A stretch of 42,669 bases of DNA. It comes from Lacticaseibacillus jixianensis. GTDB taxonomy: Bacteria > Bacillota > Bacilli > Lactobacillales > Lactobacillaceae. Of this stretch, positions 20,303 through 28,290 are shown piece after piece (the first letter of the stretch is position 1; every line of letters starts with the position of its first letter). Both the position numbers and the translations under genes were made by a program. The notes below the pieces were generated by a model that was not told the DNA's origin, ran no database searches, and saw only the letters and a list, made by a program, of their open reading frames with translations. The stretch spans positions 1 to 42,669 of the forward strand of contig NZ_RHOJ01000021.1 in assembly GCF_003946485.1 (NCBI RefSeq), written 5' to 3'.

Positions 20303-21563
20303 TTCAGAATCAAGTTAGCCACTATTGACGCTACACCGAGAGAATAAAAGACACCAAGTCGACACGACCTGTTATCATTGAAGTTCCGACACAAACAATG
20401 AAAGAGGTATCGGCTTGATGCAAGAACAGCTTACCATGTCTCGCCCCAAGGGTCACCATCTTACTGCCGTGGAACGCAGTCAAATTGCCGTCTTACATGC
20501 TGAGAAGAAGTCTAATCGTGCAATACAAAGATGATCGTCGTTTGTCGTCAAACGGTGGCTAATGCGCTTGCTCGTGGTGAGATTAATCAGGTTAAGAAAG
20601 TTAATGTTCAACGCCAGTACTCACGTATTTACAGCCCTGAGGCCGCACAGGCGCGATATGTTGAGAATCGGCGCCGCTGCCAGCACCCACTTAAGCTTAC
20701 TCAGGCAGCTGACTTCATCGCTTACTTCACAGCACGCTTCAAGGAGGATGGCTGGTCTCCTTGACACAGTGGTTGGGTGAGCGAAGCGTGACAAGCTTTA
20801 CCAGCCAGCCAAATGATCTTCACGGCTACGCTTTACAACTATATTGAGGCCCAGCTACTAGAGATCAAGAACATTGATCTGCTCGAGCAAACCATTCGGC
20901 GTACAAAACGGAATGCCAATATGACCCACAAGGGCATTCTTCAAGTCAGAAGTATTGATGACCGACCTAGCGAGTCGAGGGCCAACGTGGGTTTGGTCAC
21001 TTTGAACTCGACACGATCGTAGGCAAGCGCAACGGCCAAGAGAGTGTCATCATGACCTTGATTGAGCGTAAGTCACGCTTCCAGTTTATTCTCCTTATCG
21101 ACGGCCGTGATACAGATTCAGTGATCTGCGCGATGCGCGGTATCATCGGTGAATATGGAGACATCATCAATACCATTACGGCAGACAACGGCTCCGAGTT
21201 TGCTGAGCTTGAATCATGCTGAACGGCGTGGCAACGATCTACTACGCACATCCATACCGGTCCAGTGAGCGAGGTACTAATGAAGTTCACAACAAGATGG
21301 TACGCAGAGACTTTCCTAAGGGTCGGTCAGTCACTAAATGTGATGAGCCCCGCCGCTGTAGCCAAAGTCGAAGATAAGATCAACCAACTGCCACGACGCA
21401 ACCAAGACCTTCAGACCACCGAAGAAGTCTTCAATGCTGAATGCTAGCGAGTCCGGAGAAGAAAAGCCAAGGCGGCCGCGGCTAGCTACCCAATACCATA
21501 GATAACAGGTCATCTCGACCCGGCCCGATCCGGGTGGGTAACTTGTTCTTGCAATTTACGATT
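20303..21563 (+). mobile_element. IS30-family element, degenerate, with terminal inverted repeats
   Basis: The left end (about 20303-20324) contains CAAGTTAGCCAC, and the right end, read as reverse complement from 21563, has the matching pattern CAAGTTACCCAC. Inside each end a second inverted motif, GACCTGTTATC, occurs at about 20367-20377 on the left and, reverse-complemented, at about 21503-21513 on the right; it may be a transposase-binding site. The last 80 or so bases are nearly the same as the reverse complement of 42589-42669, so a second copy of this IS end lies at the right window edge in the opposite orientation. Size is about 1.26 kb. Confidence 0.72.
20418..21447 (+). pseudogene. 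IS30-family transposase, multiple frameshifts
   Basis: ATG 20418 begins a frame with MSRPKGHHLTAVERSQIAVL, an IS30-type N-terminus, stopped near 20534. It resumes in another frame with CRQTVANALARGEINQVKKV and RQYSRIYSPEAAQARY to 20764. After a further shift come FELDTIVGKRNGQESVIMTL (first acidic block), then DTDSVICAMRGIIGEYGDII and TADNGSEFAELE (second acidic block) near 21180-21215. The C-terminal third (EVHNKMVRRDFPKGRSV in a third frame) ends near 21447. Several independent shifts and stops mean no functional transposase is encoded. Confidence 0.8.
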
Positions 21564-21800
21564 AAATTTTTGTTCGGAAACTCTTGGATTCAGCATCTAC
21601 TCACAGAACCCCAACCTCTAATTGTTATTGGTATTCTGACCTTCTTTCTTGCCATTGCTATATGGTCCCTATGTACAATCGTTGATCAATTCTATAGTTT
21701 TGTCTTGAAGCGAATCGGCTGGGTTGAGAAACTCCTTAAATTACAAAAGAAAATTACCTTGTTTATCGTGAGACAAGCTGGCCTAAAAGAATATCTTTAA
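21564..21800 (+). pseudogene. Acyltransferase family 3 C-terminal fragment
   Basis: Following the IS30 right end, an open frame encodes about 78 residues: a hydrophobic helix (IVIGILTFFLAIAIWSLCTI) then VDQFYSFVLKRIGW and a basic tail ending at TAA 21800. This resembles the last transmembrane helix and cytoplasmic tail of acyltransferase family 3 proteins. The open frame runs back into the IS to an ATG at 21534, so the 88-residue form would be a fusion. It is AT-rich, unlike the genes to its right, and ends just before a strong terminator. It may be the other end of the acyltransferase whose first 30 residues lie at 80-169 on the minus strand. The family call from such a short piece is moderate. 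Confidence 0.5.
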
Positions 21801-21848
21801 TTCAGAATCAAGAAGACATAAAAGTCCAATTTTTTTGGACACCAAAGT

Positions 21849-21893
21849 GAGCGTCTCAGAACCGATTCTTACGGCTCTGAGGCGCTCGTTTTG
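21849..21893. terminator. Strong, probably bidirectional terminator
   Basis: GAGCGTCTCAGAACC (21849-21863) pairs with GGCTCTGAGGCGCTC (21873-21887) with few mismatches; on the plus strand GTTTTGG follows. It lies between the convergent acyltransferase fragment and the unrecognised three-gene set, where a two-way terminator is expected. A smaller hairpin, GTCCAA with TTGGAC, lies just upstream. Confidence 0.75.
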
Positions 21894-21903
21894 GTCATTA
21901 TCC

Positions 21904-22632
21904 CTATTTCTGCCCCAGCCTTAGCCAATCCCCAAACGCACTCATCAGCCCATACGGTTCCAGATACAGCGCAGAATCGACCCGCAGGACATCGTCGCCG
22001 GGAATTCGCTGTGTCACGACGATGTCCTCCCCCGCTGCCGGGACGATAAGCTGGGCCACCTCGTTCTTGGGCTCGGCCCACATGTCGAGGTACAGGGCGT
22101 GCCAGCGGCGGCGCTGGGCGATGAAGCGGGAGCTGACGACGCGGCGCTTTTGGCCAGCGCGGTTAGTAAGGGCGCGCCACTCGGCCTGGTAGTCAGGGAG
22201 GGTGAGCATGCCGGCCTGGTAGCGCTCGTCGATCTCCTCGCCGAGGCGCAGGCGCGGCTGGTCGGGGGCCTCGGTTTTCCACCAGCGGCCGAGGTCGAGG
22301 TTCTGCCACTGGACGGCGTCGGTGAAGTAGCGGTTGGCGGGGGCGATGATCAGGAGCCGCTGCGGCTCGCCGACGAAGCTGATGGTTTCGCCGATGCGGG
22401 CCGTTGATTCGACGAACGACCGGTCAAACAAGAGGTATAGCTTCTGGTTGAGCGGCGGCCGGGTCATTTTAAAGGCGCGGCTGAACTCCCTGGCCGTGGG
22501 CTTCTCCGGCGTCGGGTCGGCGTCCGTCGCCACGAACTGGACGAGGTTCAGATCGCCGTAGCGGCGGTCCTGGGTCATCACGGTTTCCGTGCGGCCGCCG
22601 GCAATGCGGCCCTCAAAGTAATACGTTGTCAT
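21904..22632 (-). CDS. Unrecognised protein, third gene of a three-gene set
   Basis: A 242-residue soluble protein with no signal peptide or membrane segment; I do not recognise it. It is clearly a paralogue of the protein at 22678-23412. Both begin YFEGRI-x-GG (residues 4-12) or YFFEGRI-x-GG, share STARIGE-x-ISF-x-G-x-PQ near 75-95, a GRWW at about 116-119, the motif R-Y/F-x-AG-x-LT-x3-YQ-x2-W near 140-155, and a C-terminal LI-x-P-x2-GE with PGDD-x-L-x3-D-x-ALY. The pattern suggests a beta-rich N-terminal half and a helical C-terminal half. I chose ATG 22632, six bases after AAGGAGG. It follows its paralogue by 45 bases and ends before the terminator at 21849. GC-rich, with backbone composition. 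Confidence 0.8.
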   Translation of the reverse strand: MTTYYFEGRIAGGRTETVMTQDRRYGDLNLVQFVATDADPTPEKPTAREFSRAFKMTRPPLNQKLYLLFDRSFVESTARIGETISFVGEPQRLLIIAPANRYFTDAVQWQNLDLGRWWKTEAPDQPRLRLGEEIDERYQAGMLTLPDYQAEWRALTNRAGQKRRVVSSRFIAQRRRWHALYLDMWAEPKNEVAQLIVPAAGEDIVVTQRIPGDDVLRVDSALYLEPYGLMSAFGDWLRLGQK

Positions 22633-22677
22633 GTGCGGCCTCCTTTTTCCCGTCAAGCGGGCTGACAGACGGCCCGG

Positions 22678-23412
22678 CTAAGCTTGCCCCGGGATCAGCT
22701 TGAGCCAATGGGCGAACTGCTGGTGGCGCTTGGTCACGGTGTCGTAAAGCGCCGGGTCGGTGTTGAGGAGGTCGTCGCCCGGCAGCGTGGTGGTGACGTT
22801 CATGGCCTCGCCAGGCGTCGGGATGATCAGCTGGCGGACCTGGTTGGTGTCGTCGTTGCTCATCTGCCGGATCAGGTTCATCCACATCTGCTTTTGCTCA
22901 GCGAGTTGGCCGAGGACGCCGCGCGGGGTGACGCCATTCACCTTGGTGATCTGCTTCCACTGGGACTGGTAGGCGCCGAAGGTCAAAAGACCCGCTTCAA
23001 ACCGGGTGTCGAGGCCATCGGCGATGTGCTGGATGTTCTTGGGCGGGTCGTCCATCCGCCACCAGCGGCCCCGGTCGACGATTTTGGCCCGGGCGATGTA
23101 GGCGCGCTGGCGGTTGCTCTGGGTGAGCATGACAATCGGCTGCGGCGTGCCGGCGAAGCTGATCGACTCGCCGATGCGGGCCGTCGACTGGGCAAACGTC
23201 CGCGTAAACGGCAGGTAGAACTGCGCATTTTGCGGCGAGCTGGCCATCCGGTCGGCCACTGCGTACTGCTTTTCCGATGGATTATCGAGGTCTGGATCGG
23301 CCACGGTGATCGTGATCCGCACCAGGTCGAGCGTGCCCAGACGACCGTCCTTGGTCAGAATGGGTGCTGATTGGCCGCCTGTAATGCGACCTTCGAAGAA
23401 ATACTTTACCAT
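22678..23412 (-). CDS. Unrecognised protein, second gene of a three-gene set
   Basis: A 244-residue protein, soluble, function unknown. It shares with the next gene the blocks FEGRI-x-GG, STARIGESISFAGTPQP (near 78-94), RGRWW, TRFEAGLLTFGAYQSQW (near 142-158) and PGDDLLNTDPALY. The central block, a strand-rich stretch around 'IGESISFAG', is reminiscent of single-strand-binding OB folds, but that is only an impression. ATG 23412 has GAGGAG nine bases upstream; the frame is open ten codons further but lacks a better site. Its start is two bases after the stop of the first gene, so the two are translationally linked. The protein is intact. Confidence 0.8.
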   Translation of the reverse strand: MVKYFFEGRITGGQSAPILTKDGRLGTLDLVRITITVADPDLDNPSEKQYAVADRMASSPQNAQFYLPFTRTFAQSTARIGESISFAGTPQPIVMLTQSNRQRAYIARAKIVDRGRWWRMDDPPKNIQHIADGLDTRFEAGLLTFGAYQSQWKQITKVNGVTPRGVLGQLAEQKQMWMNLIRQMSNDDTNQVRQLIIPTPGEAMNVTTTLPGDDLLNTDPALYDTVTKRHQQFAHWLKLIPGQA

Positions 23413-23414
23413 GG

Positions 23415-24299
23415 TTATTTGCTCCTCTCGTATGCTAACCATGACTGCTGCTTCTCAACTAAATATGGGGGTGGCGGGGGCAAGACGCCCGCCGGCTGGT
23501 CCGCCCGCAGCCAGCTCTCGCGGAAGCGGTGCAAAGGCTCAAGCTGTTTGGCCCGCTGCACCGCGGTCACGGTCTGCTTTTTATCGACCTTGGGCTCGCG
23601 GGAAGTGGCATAGAACAACACCTGACTGCCCGGCCGCCGGGGATCCTGGTCCCTGGCCCGAGGCGTCTTGATCCGCGCGCGGGTGAGGACGGAGCGCTGG
23701 ACGTTGGTCGGGTTGCGGATGACGTACGCGGTCCGGCTGCCCTTAAGCAGGGCCGGCAGCGCTTTGCGGCGGATGCTGAGCTGCTTGTCGTGCACCCGCG
23801 CCAACTCTTCGAGCCAGACGTGCTTATCGCGGGCAAAAATGCGATTCTCCGCGTTCTGGAACGCATTCAGGCCGATCTCCCCGGCCTCGTACGCCTCGCG
23901 CAGCACAGCCGCACGGGCCAGGTGGAGCGTCATGAGGTAGTACCCGGTGTCGAAGGTAATCAGGCCGTTGCGGTCCACCGCCGCGATGCGCTCGCGGGTC
24001 TGGCGGATGATTGGCTGCTGAGTGGCCCGGGCAACGTTGAGCATCACAACCCGCCCCCTTGCCCTTAAACGTTCCCCTAGCGTCCATACCGTATCTTGAC
24101 GCGCCAGGACTTGGTTGAACTCCAGCTCGATGGGCTGAGCGGGCAGCGGCAGTTCGCCGCCATGCTTATCCCAGAACTGGTCCGCGTAGATGACAATCAT
24201 CGGCATGAGGACCACGTCGCCGGCAGGGTCGATCACGAACCGGGCGTAGCCATTCATGACCCAACCCTCTACATCGAGAATATTGACAACAGAATTCAT
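23415..24299 (-). CDS. Unrecognised protein, first gene of a three-gene set
   Basis: A 294-residue protein, function unknown, with no signal peptide or membrane segment. It appears to be a distant relative of the two downstream proteins. It has a beta-rich N-terminal half (GYARFVIDPAGDVVLMPMIV, then LRARGRVVMLNVARATQQP) and then AYEAGEIGLNAFQNAENRI, which lines up with RFEAGLLTFGAYQSQWKQI of the second protein, followed by a D-K-H-V-W-L-x2-L helix. The C-terminal 90 residues are unique, basic, and contain four consecutive prolines. I chose ATG 24299 with GGAG eight bases upstream; two earlier starts (24305, 24308) overlap that site. The promoter lies somewhere in 24300-24510 and was not pinned down. 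Confidence 0.75.
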   Translation of the reverse strand: MNSVVNILDVEGWVMNGYARFVIDPAGDVVLMPMIVIYADQFWDKHGGELPLPAQPIELEFNQVLARQDTVWTLGERLRARGRVVMLNVARATQQPIIRQTRERIAAVDRNGLITFDTGYYLMTLHLARAAVLREAYEAGEIGLNAFQNAENRIFARDKHVWLEELARVHDKQLSIRRKALPALLKGSRTAYVIRNPTNVQRSVLTRARIKTPRARDQDPRRPGSQVLFYATSREPKVDKKQTVTAVQRAKQLEPLHRFRESWLRADQPAGVLPPPPPYLVEKQQSWLAYERSK

Positions 24300-24510
24300 T
24301 GACATCACTCCTTTGTTTTTGTCAGCGAAATCTTAACCCCCTTAACAGTCAAAAGAAACTAATTCGACTTGTGCAATACTCAACAATAGAATTTGATGTT
24401 GGTCGGCCAGTCATCTAAAAACCGATATCACGAAGACCACGACGCGAGAATGCGAGTATGATTGTGAAATTACATTCAAAATAATTTACAAAACTTTGAC
24501 AATTAAAGTG

Positions 24511-24539
24511 TTGACAGCGGTTTCATTTCGCGTTATTCT
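24511..24539 (+). promoter_or_regulatory. Strong sigma-A-type promoter for the structured RNA
   Basis: TTGACA at 24511-24516, a 17-base spacer and TATTCT at 24534-24539 give a near-consensus promoter, with a second TTGACA 15 bases upstream. Transcription would begin near 24546, at the first base of a GC-rich, hairpin-filled stretch and far from any coding sequence. AT-rich sequence lies immediately upstream. Confidence 0.75.
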
Positions 24540-24545
24540 GTACGC

Positions 24546-24931
24546 GGATGATGGGAGGGCGAGGAAGGAACAACCCCGTCAGAGTCACCCGGAAACTGCC
24601 TGACAGTCCAACCCCAGTGATGGGGGAGATCAGGCATGCTGAGCCTTCCGATCGGTTTGGCGACGAAGACCATGTGAATAGCATGGGGTCCTTTCAGGAC
24701 GCATGACAGGACGCTACTACCACTCCTAACTGAATACAGCGACCCTTGGCGGCAACGACAAGGCGGTAGTAGGCCCGGGCAACCGGGAAAGATAAATCCC
24801 CCGGGGGAAACCCCGAGGGTCGGGACACCATTTCGCAAGGGATGGTGCCCTTGGTATGGATTCGAACCGCACTTCCCCCCAAACAAGTGCGTGGCCGCCT
24901 TTCCTGGAAATTTCAGGAAAGGCGGCTTTTT
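24546..24931 (+). ncRNA. Candidate structured non-coding RNA, about 386 nt
   Basis: The stretch lies between a strong promoter and a strong terminator and has no convincing ORF. Pairings visible by eye are GGAAGG 24563/CCTTCC 24644 enclosing GCCTGA 24598/TCAGGC 24630 and CCCC 24612/GGGG 24622; CCATG 24670/CATGG 24682; GTCC 24688/GGAC 24697; CTACTACC 24714/GGTAGTAG 24765 enclosing CCTTG 24744/CAAGG 24759; CCCGG 24774/CCGGG 24783; and GGGACACCAT 24822 with ATGGTGCCC 24842. This density is typical of large structured RNAs. It lacks the GAGGAAAGUCC core of RNase P RNA and tmRNA landmarks in the transcribed direction, and I do not recognise a riboswitch class. It could be a free RNA or a leader for the exporter at 25283. 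Confidence 0.65.
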
Positions 24932-24935
24932 GTTT
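24894..24935 (+). terminator. Rho-independent terminator of the structured RNA
   Basis: GCCGCCTTTCCTG (24894-24906) pairs perfectly with CAGGAAAGGCGGC (24914-24926) around a seven-base loop, followed by TTTTTGTTT. A 13-bp perfect stem with a T tract is a textbook terminator. It ends the RNA 350 bases before the exporter gene. Confidence 0.9.
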
Positions 24936-25282
24936 AGGATCGTTTCGGTTGAACATTTCTTGCTTATTTTGCGATAAGGATGGCGTGCCTGCGGCGAGGA
25001 CCAACCGTTTTCTGCCGCGGCTAAGGCCCTTAAGCGCAGATTGGCCGCGGGCTGCAAACTATACCCGCCATTGGCCTGACCCCGACCGCTCCAGCCTGGT
25101 TTAGCCACCCCCATCTGGCCGCTTGTCCCCGCCCATTCCTGCGGGTTTAGCCACCCTATCTGGCCGTCTCACCACTTTTCCAAAAAGGAACCGTTCTCAT
25201 CCGGCGAAAGTGGCGTGGCGGCTTTCACAACGGGCTTTTCGGTGGTAACCTTAACCGTAAACTTTTTCCCTTGGAGGCCATC
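24936..25282. other. Spacer between structured RNA and thrE-like gene
   Basis: No gene is seen. A direct repeat of about 23 bases, with GGTTTAGCCACCC and ATCTGGCCG, occurs at 25098-25121 and 25144-25166. The exporter's ribosome-binding site is at the far end. No clear promoter was identified here, so the exporter may depend on an upstream start or a weak GC-rich promoter. Confidence 0.5.
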
Positions 25283-26629
25283 ATGACAGCGCATCAAACA
25301 TCCCCGTCCGACCTGGTGCCGGACGCCCACCATCACATGACGATCCACTGGCACAACTTCGTCAAGGACGACGACCTGCTGGTGACGGAGGCCAGCCTGG
25401 CCGAACGCGCCAGCATTGTCGGCCGCGTGGGGCTGATGCTGCTGGGCGCCGGGACCGGGGCGTGGCGCGTGCGCGAGGCGATGAACACCGTCGCGCGGCC
25501 GCTCGGGCTCACCTGCGCCGCCGACGTGGGGCTGATTTCGATCGAGTACACCTGCTTTGAGCACGGCCACCACTACTCGCAGACGATGTCCCTGCCCAGC
25601 AGCGGCGTCAACACGGACAAGCTGCACGCCATGGAGATCTTCGTCAGCAACTTCGCCGAGACGCTGACGAACCTGACTGTCCACCAGCTGCACACCGAGC
25701 TAGACAAGATCGATTTGAAAAAAGGGCACTTCTCCCCGCTGCAGGTCGGCCTGGCGTCGGCCCTGGCGTGCGCGGCCTTCGTGTTCCTGCTGGGCGGCGG
25801 GCCGATCGAGATGTTCTGCGCCTTCTTCGGGGCCGGCGTCGGCAATTTTGTCCGGCGGCTGATGCTCGACCGGCACATCACGCTGTTCGCCAACGTCTCG
25901 GTCGGCGTGGCGGCGGCGTGCCTGACCTACGCCGGCGTGCTGGCGCTGCTGCGGCTCGGCTTTCACGTCGCGGCGGCCCACGAGGCCGGGTACATCGGGG
26001 CGATGCTGTTCGTCATCCCCGGCTTCCCTTTTATCACCTCCGGGCTGGACATGGCCAAGCTCGACATGCGGTCGGGACTGGAGCGCGGCATGTTCGCGAT
26101 CCTCACCATCGTGGTCGCGACGCTCACCGGCTGGGTGGTCGCGATGCTGATCCAGCTGCGGCCGGCCAACTTCCTGCCGCTGGGCCTGAGCTTCTGGCCC
26201 CTGCTCGGCCTGCGCCTGGTCGCCAGCTTCTGCGGCGTCTTCGGCTTCTCCCTGATGTTCAACAGTCCGGTGAAAATGGCGACCACGGCCGGCGTCATCG
26301 GCGCCCTGGCCAACACCCTTCGCCTGACGCTGGTCGGCTTCACCATGCCAGCGGCCGCTGCCGCCTTTCTCGGGGCGCTGCTGTCGGGGCTGCTGGCGTC
26401 CTTGGTCAACTCGCAGAACGGCTACCCGCGCATCTCGCTGACCGTGCCGGCCATCGTCATCATGGTGCCGGGCCTGTACATGTACCGCGCGATGTTCAAT
26501 CTGGGCATCTCCAACCTCGACGTCGGCGGCACCTGGCTGGTCCAAGCCGCGATGGTCGTCGTCGCCCTGCCCCTCGGCCTCGCCTGCGCCCGGATCTTGA
26601 CGGACAAGAGCTGGCGGCACGCGGACTGA
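25283..26629 (+). CDS. Threonine/serine exporter, ThrE family (one-chain form)
   Basis: A 448-residue membrane protein. The N-terminal soluble part (about 1-130), including RASIVGRVGLMLLGAGTGAW, corresponds to the ThrE (DUF1212) domain, and the rest has about ten hydrophobic segments covering ThrE plus the ThrE_2 (DUF3815) domain. The signature VIPGFPFITSGLDMAKLD and the following SGLERG are typical. Family members export threonine, serine or small peptides using the proton gradient. In many Firmicutes the two halves are separate genes; here they are fused. The open frame begins at TTG 25271, but GGAGG lies five bases before ATG 25283, so the latter is the start. A terminator follows at 26711. 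Substrate is inferred from the family only. Confidence 0.85.
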   Translation: MTAHQTSPSDLVPDAHHHMTIHWHNFVKDDDLLVTEASLAERASIVGRVGLMLLGAGTGAWRVREAMNTVARPLGLTCAADVGLISIEYTCFEHGHHYSQTMSLPSSGVNTDKLHAMEIFVSNFAETLTNLTVHQLHTELDKIDLKKGHFSPLQVGLASALACAAFVFLLGGGPIEMFCAFFGAGVGNFVRRLMLDRHITLFANVSVGVAAACLTYAGVLALLRLGFHVAAAHEAGYIGAMLFVIPGFPFITSGLDMAKLDMRSGLERGMFAILTIVVATLTGWVVAMLIQLRPANFLPLGLSFWPLLGLRLVASFCGVFGFSLMFNSPVKMATTAGVIGALANTLRLTLVGFTMPAAAAAFLGALLSGLLASLVNSQNGYPRISLTVPAIVIMVPGLYMYRAMFNLGISNLDVGGTWLVQAAMVVVALPLGLACARILTDKSWRHAD

Positions 26630-26710
26630 CTGGGAAAATGCTGTTCGCCGCGTTGCGAACGCCTTCGCGTGCCGGCTTGGGGCAACCTCAGACCGGTACG
26701 CTTTATGACC

Positions 26711-26738
26711 AAGCCGACACTCGTTGTCGGCTTTTTTG
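26711..26738 (+). terminator. Terminator after the exporter gene
   Basis: AGCCGACA (26712-26719) pairs with TGTCGGCT (26725-26732) around a five-base loop, and the stem runs directly into a T6 tract. Confidence 0.85.
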
Positions 26739-27251
26739 CGCCGCCGAAATTTGCGCCGATGGTCAGGCGTGGATAACGGTCTCGGGCTTCATGGCCGACT
26801 GCATCTGGGCAGCACCGATCGTCCGGGTTGCGCGGCACAAACCCGCGCAGGGGCCGCCAAATCGTGAGACTTACCGACTTTGCGGCCAGACCGACACGAC
26901 AAATTGACAAATTGGCGCGGGATCAGCGGCAAAAGCCTACCGGAGCGGCATTACTGGACCGCAGTTGAATTTGAGTGGCCGCCAATTTAGCCGAGCCGCG
27001 CACCCATTGCGGCCAATTTTAGGAATTCACGTAGCCGCAGTCCCCGCACGGCTTGGGGCCGAACGCTGCACCAATTTGAATATTTATCCTGTGTCTTCCC
27101 CGGGAAACGCGGTCCGCCGCACGATTTGGGCGCGCTTTTGCGTGAGGCTCTCCGCTTCCGCAAACGAGGCGTTCGCCTGCCCTGCTTGGCTGCTCCGCAT
27201 ATGTCGAGCCCTCGCCAGCCGCGGTGCTAGAATGGACGCGAGGTGATCACT
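26739..27251. other. GC-rich intergenic stretch
   Basis: About 510 bases between a terminator and the fructosamine-kinase-family gene. Open frames here lack ribosome-binding sites and family features. No repeat, RNA or clear promoter was recognised. Confidence 0.4.
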
Positions 27252-28106
27252 ATGGATCAAGATTGGCTTGCCCAGCTCCCCATCGAGCCGGTGACGGCAT
27301 TTCAGGGCGTGCACGGCGGCGACGTCAACCAGGCGTATCGGCTGGAGACTGCCACCCGCACACTGTTCCTGCTGGTGCAGCCGCATCAGCCCGCCAGCTT
27401 TTACGCCGGGGAGATTGCCGGGCTGAAGGCGTTTGCGGCGAACGGCATCGCGGCGCCGCGCGTGCTGGGCAACGGCACGATCGCTGGCGCCGGCTACCTG
27501 CTGCTGAGCTACCTGGCCAGCGGCACCGGGGACCAGGCGGACCTGGGCCGGCTCGTGGCGAAAATGCACCAGGTCAAGAGCCCGACCGGCCGCTTCGGCT
27601 TTGAGCAGCCCTACGCCGGCACATCTGTCAGCTTCGACAACGCGTGGACCGAAACGTGGGCCGAGCTGTTCGTCGACCACCGGCTGGACGTGCTGGACCG
27701 GGCGCTGCGGCGCAAGGGCCTGTGGGACGCGGCGGACCACGCCCAGTACGTGGCGGCCCGAGCGAAAATCGTGGCCGCGCTGGCGGCGCATGAAAGTAGG
27801 CCCGTCCTGCTGCACGGCGATTTGTGGTCCGGCAACTTCATGTTCACGGCGGATGGGCAGCCGGCGTTGATCGACCCGGCCGCGCTGTACGGCGACCGCG
27901 AGTTCGACCTCGGCATCACCACCGTGTTCGGCGGCTTCGACGCGCGCTTCTACCAGGCCTACGCGGCGGCGCTGCCGCTTGCGCCCGGCGCGGGCCAGCG
28001 GCTCGACTTTTACCGGCTGTACCTGCTGATGGTGCACCTGGACAAGTTCGGGCGCAGCTACGCCCGGCCGGTGGCGCAGGTGCTGGAAAGGATCACTGAG
28101 AGGTAA
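27252..28106 (+). CDS. Fructosamine-kinase-family protein
   Basis: A 284-residue protein of the aminoglycoside-phosphotransferase-like fold. Fructosamine kinases phosphorylate ketoamine adducts on sugars or proteins so that they break down. Visible features are GGDVNQAYR near the N-terminus (22-30), the catalytic loop HGDLWSGN (188-195) with its Asp at 190, and the metal-binding DPA (208-210) followed by LYGDREFDLG. In the strand where many family members have an ATP-binding Lys (FVK-like), this protein reads FLLVQPHQ (39-46), with no Lys at that spot. ATG 27252 has AGGTG six bases upstream and is preferred over the GTG at 27243. It stands alone, flanked by gene-free stretches. Substrate cannot be told from sequence. 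Confidence 0.85.
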   Translation: MDQDWLAQLPIEPVTAFQGVHGGDVNQAYRLETATRTLFLLVQPHQPASFYAGEIAGLKAFAANGIAAPRVLGNGTIAGAGYLLLSYLASGTGDQADLGRLVAKMHQVKSPTGRFGFEQPYAGTSVSFDNAWTETWAELFVDHRLDVLDRALRRKGLWDAADHAQYVAARAKIVAALAAHESRPVLLHGDLWSGNFMFTADGQPALIDPAALYGDREFDLGITTVFGGFDARFYQAYAAALPLAPGAGQRLDFYRLYLLMVHLDKFGRSYARPVAQVLERITER

Positions 28107-28213
28107 GGCTGCGGAGGGTTCGCGCACTTAGCCCGACAGCTAGCCTAGCGGAGCGCATTGAAGCCGCACTTTGGCTTCGAGGCGCTCTGCGTAGCTAGAT
28201 GCTCGGGCGTTGC

Positions 28214-28290
28214 GAACCCGGAGCGCGACTACGCGACTGCGGGACAGCTGCCGATTCACGGAGTCGTGCTCCGGGTTCACACCCTTTTTT
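28214..28290 (+). terminator. Long hairpin with T tract after the fructosamine-kinase-family gene
   Basis: GAACCCGGAGCGCGACT (from 28214) pairs with AGTCGTGCTCCGGGTTC (ending near 28278), and the distal arm is followed by ACACCCTTTTTT. The loop is long (about 30 bases). An earlier hairpin, GAGCGC...GCGCTC around GAAGCC/GGCTTC at about 28152-28187, lies in the same gap. Either or both may end the upstream transcript. Confidence 0.55.

Noticed and set aside
24546-24931. RNase P RNA or tmRNA identity for the structured RNA
   Set aside because: Length and position were suggestive, but the universal GAGGAAAGUCC core of RNase P is absent on either strand. The tRNA-like GGTTCGAATCC pattern occurs only on the strand opposite to the promoter and terminator, and no acceptor stem can be built.
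24533-25114. A 193-codon minus-strand frame over the structured RNA
   Set aside because: Cys-, Pro- and Gly-rich with no domain and no ribosome-binding site, and it crosses a strong terminator hairpin. An open frame through structured GC-rich RNA is expected by chance.
25700-26620. Minus-strand 306-codon frame and plus-strand 379-codon frame over the exporter gene
   Set aside because: Both are rich in Arg, Gly, Ala and Gln in the pattern of frame-shadows. The exporter has strong membrane segments, a family signature and a ribosome-binding site.
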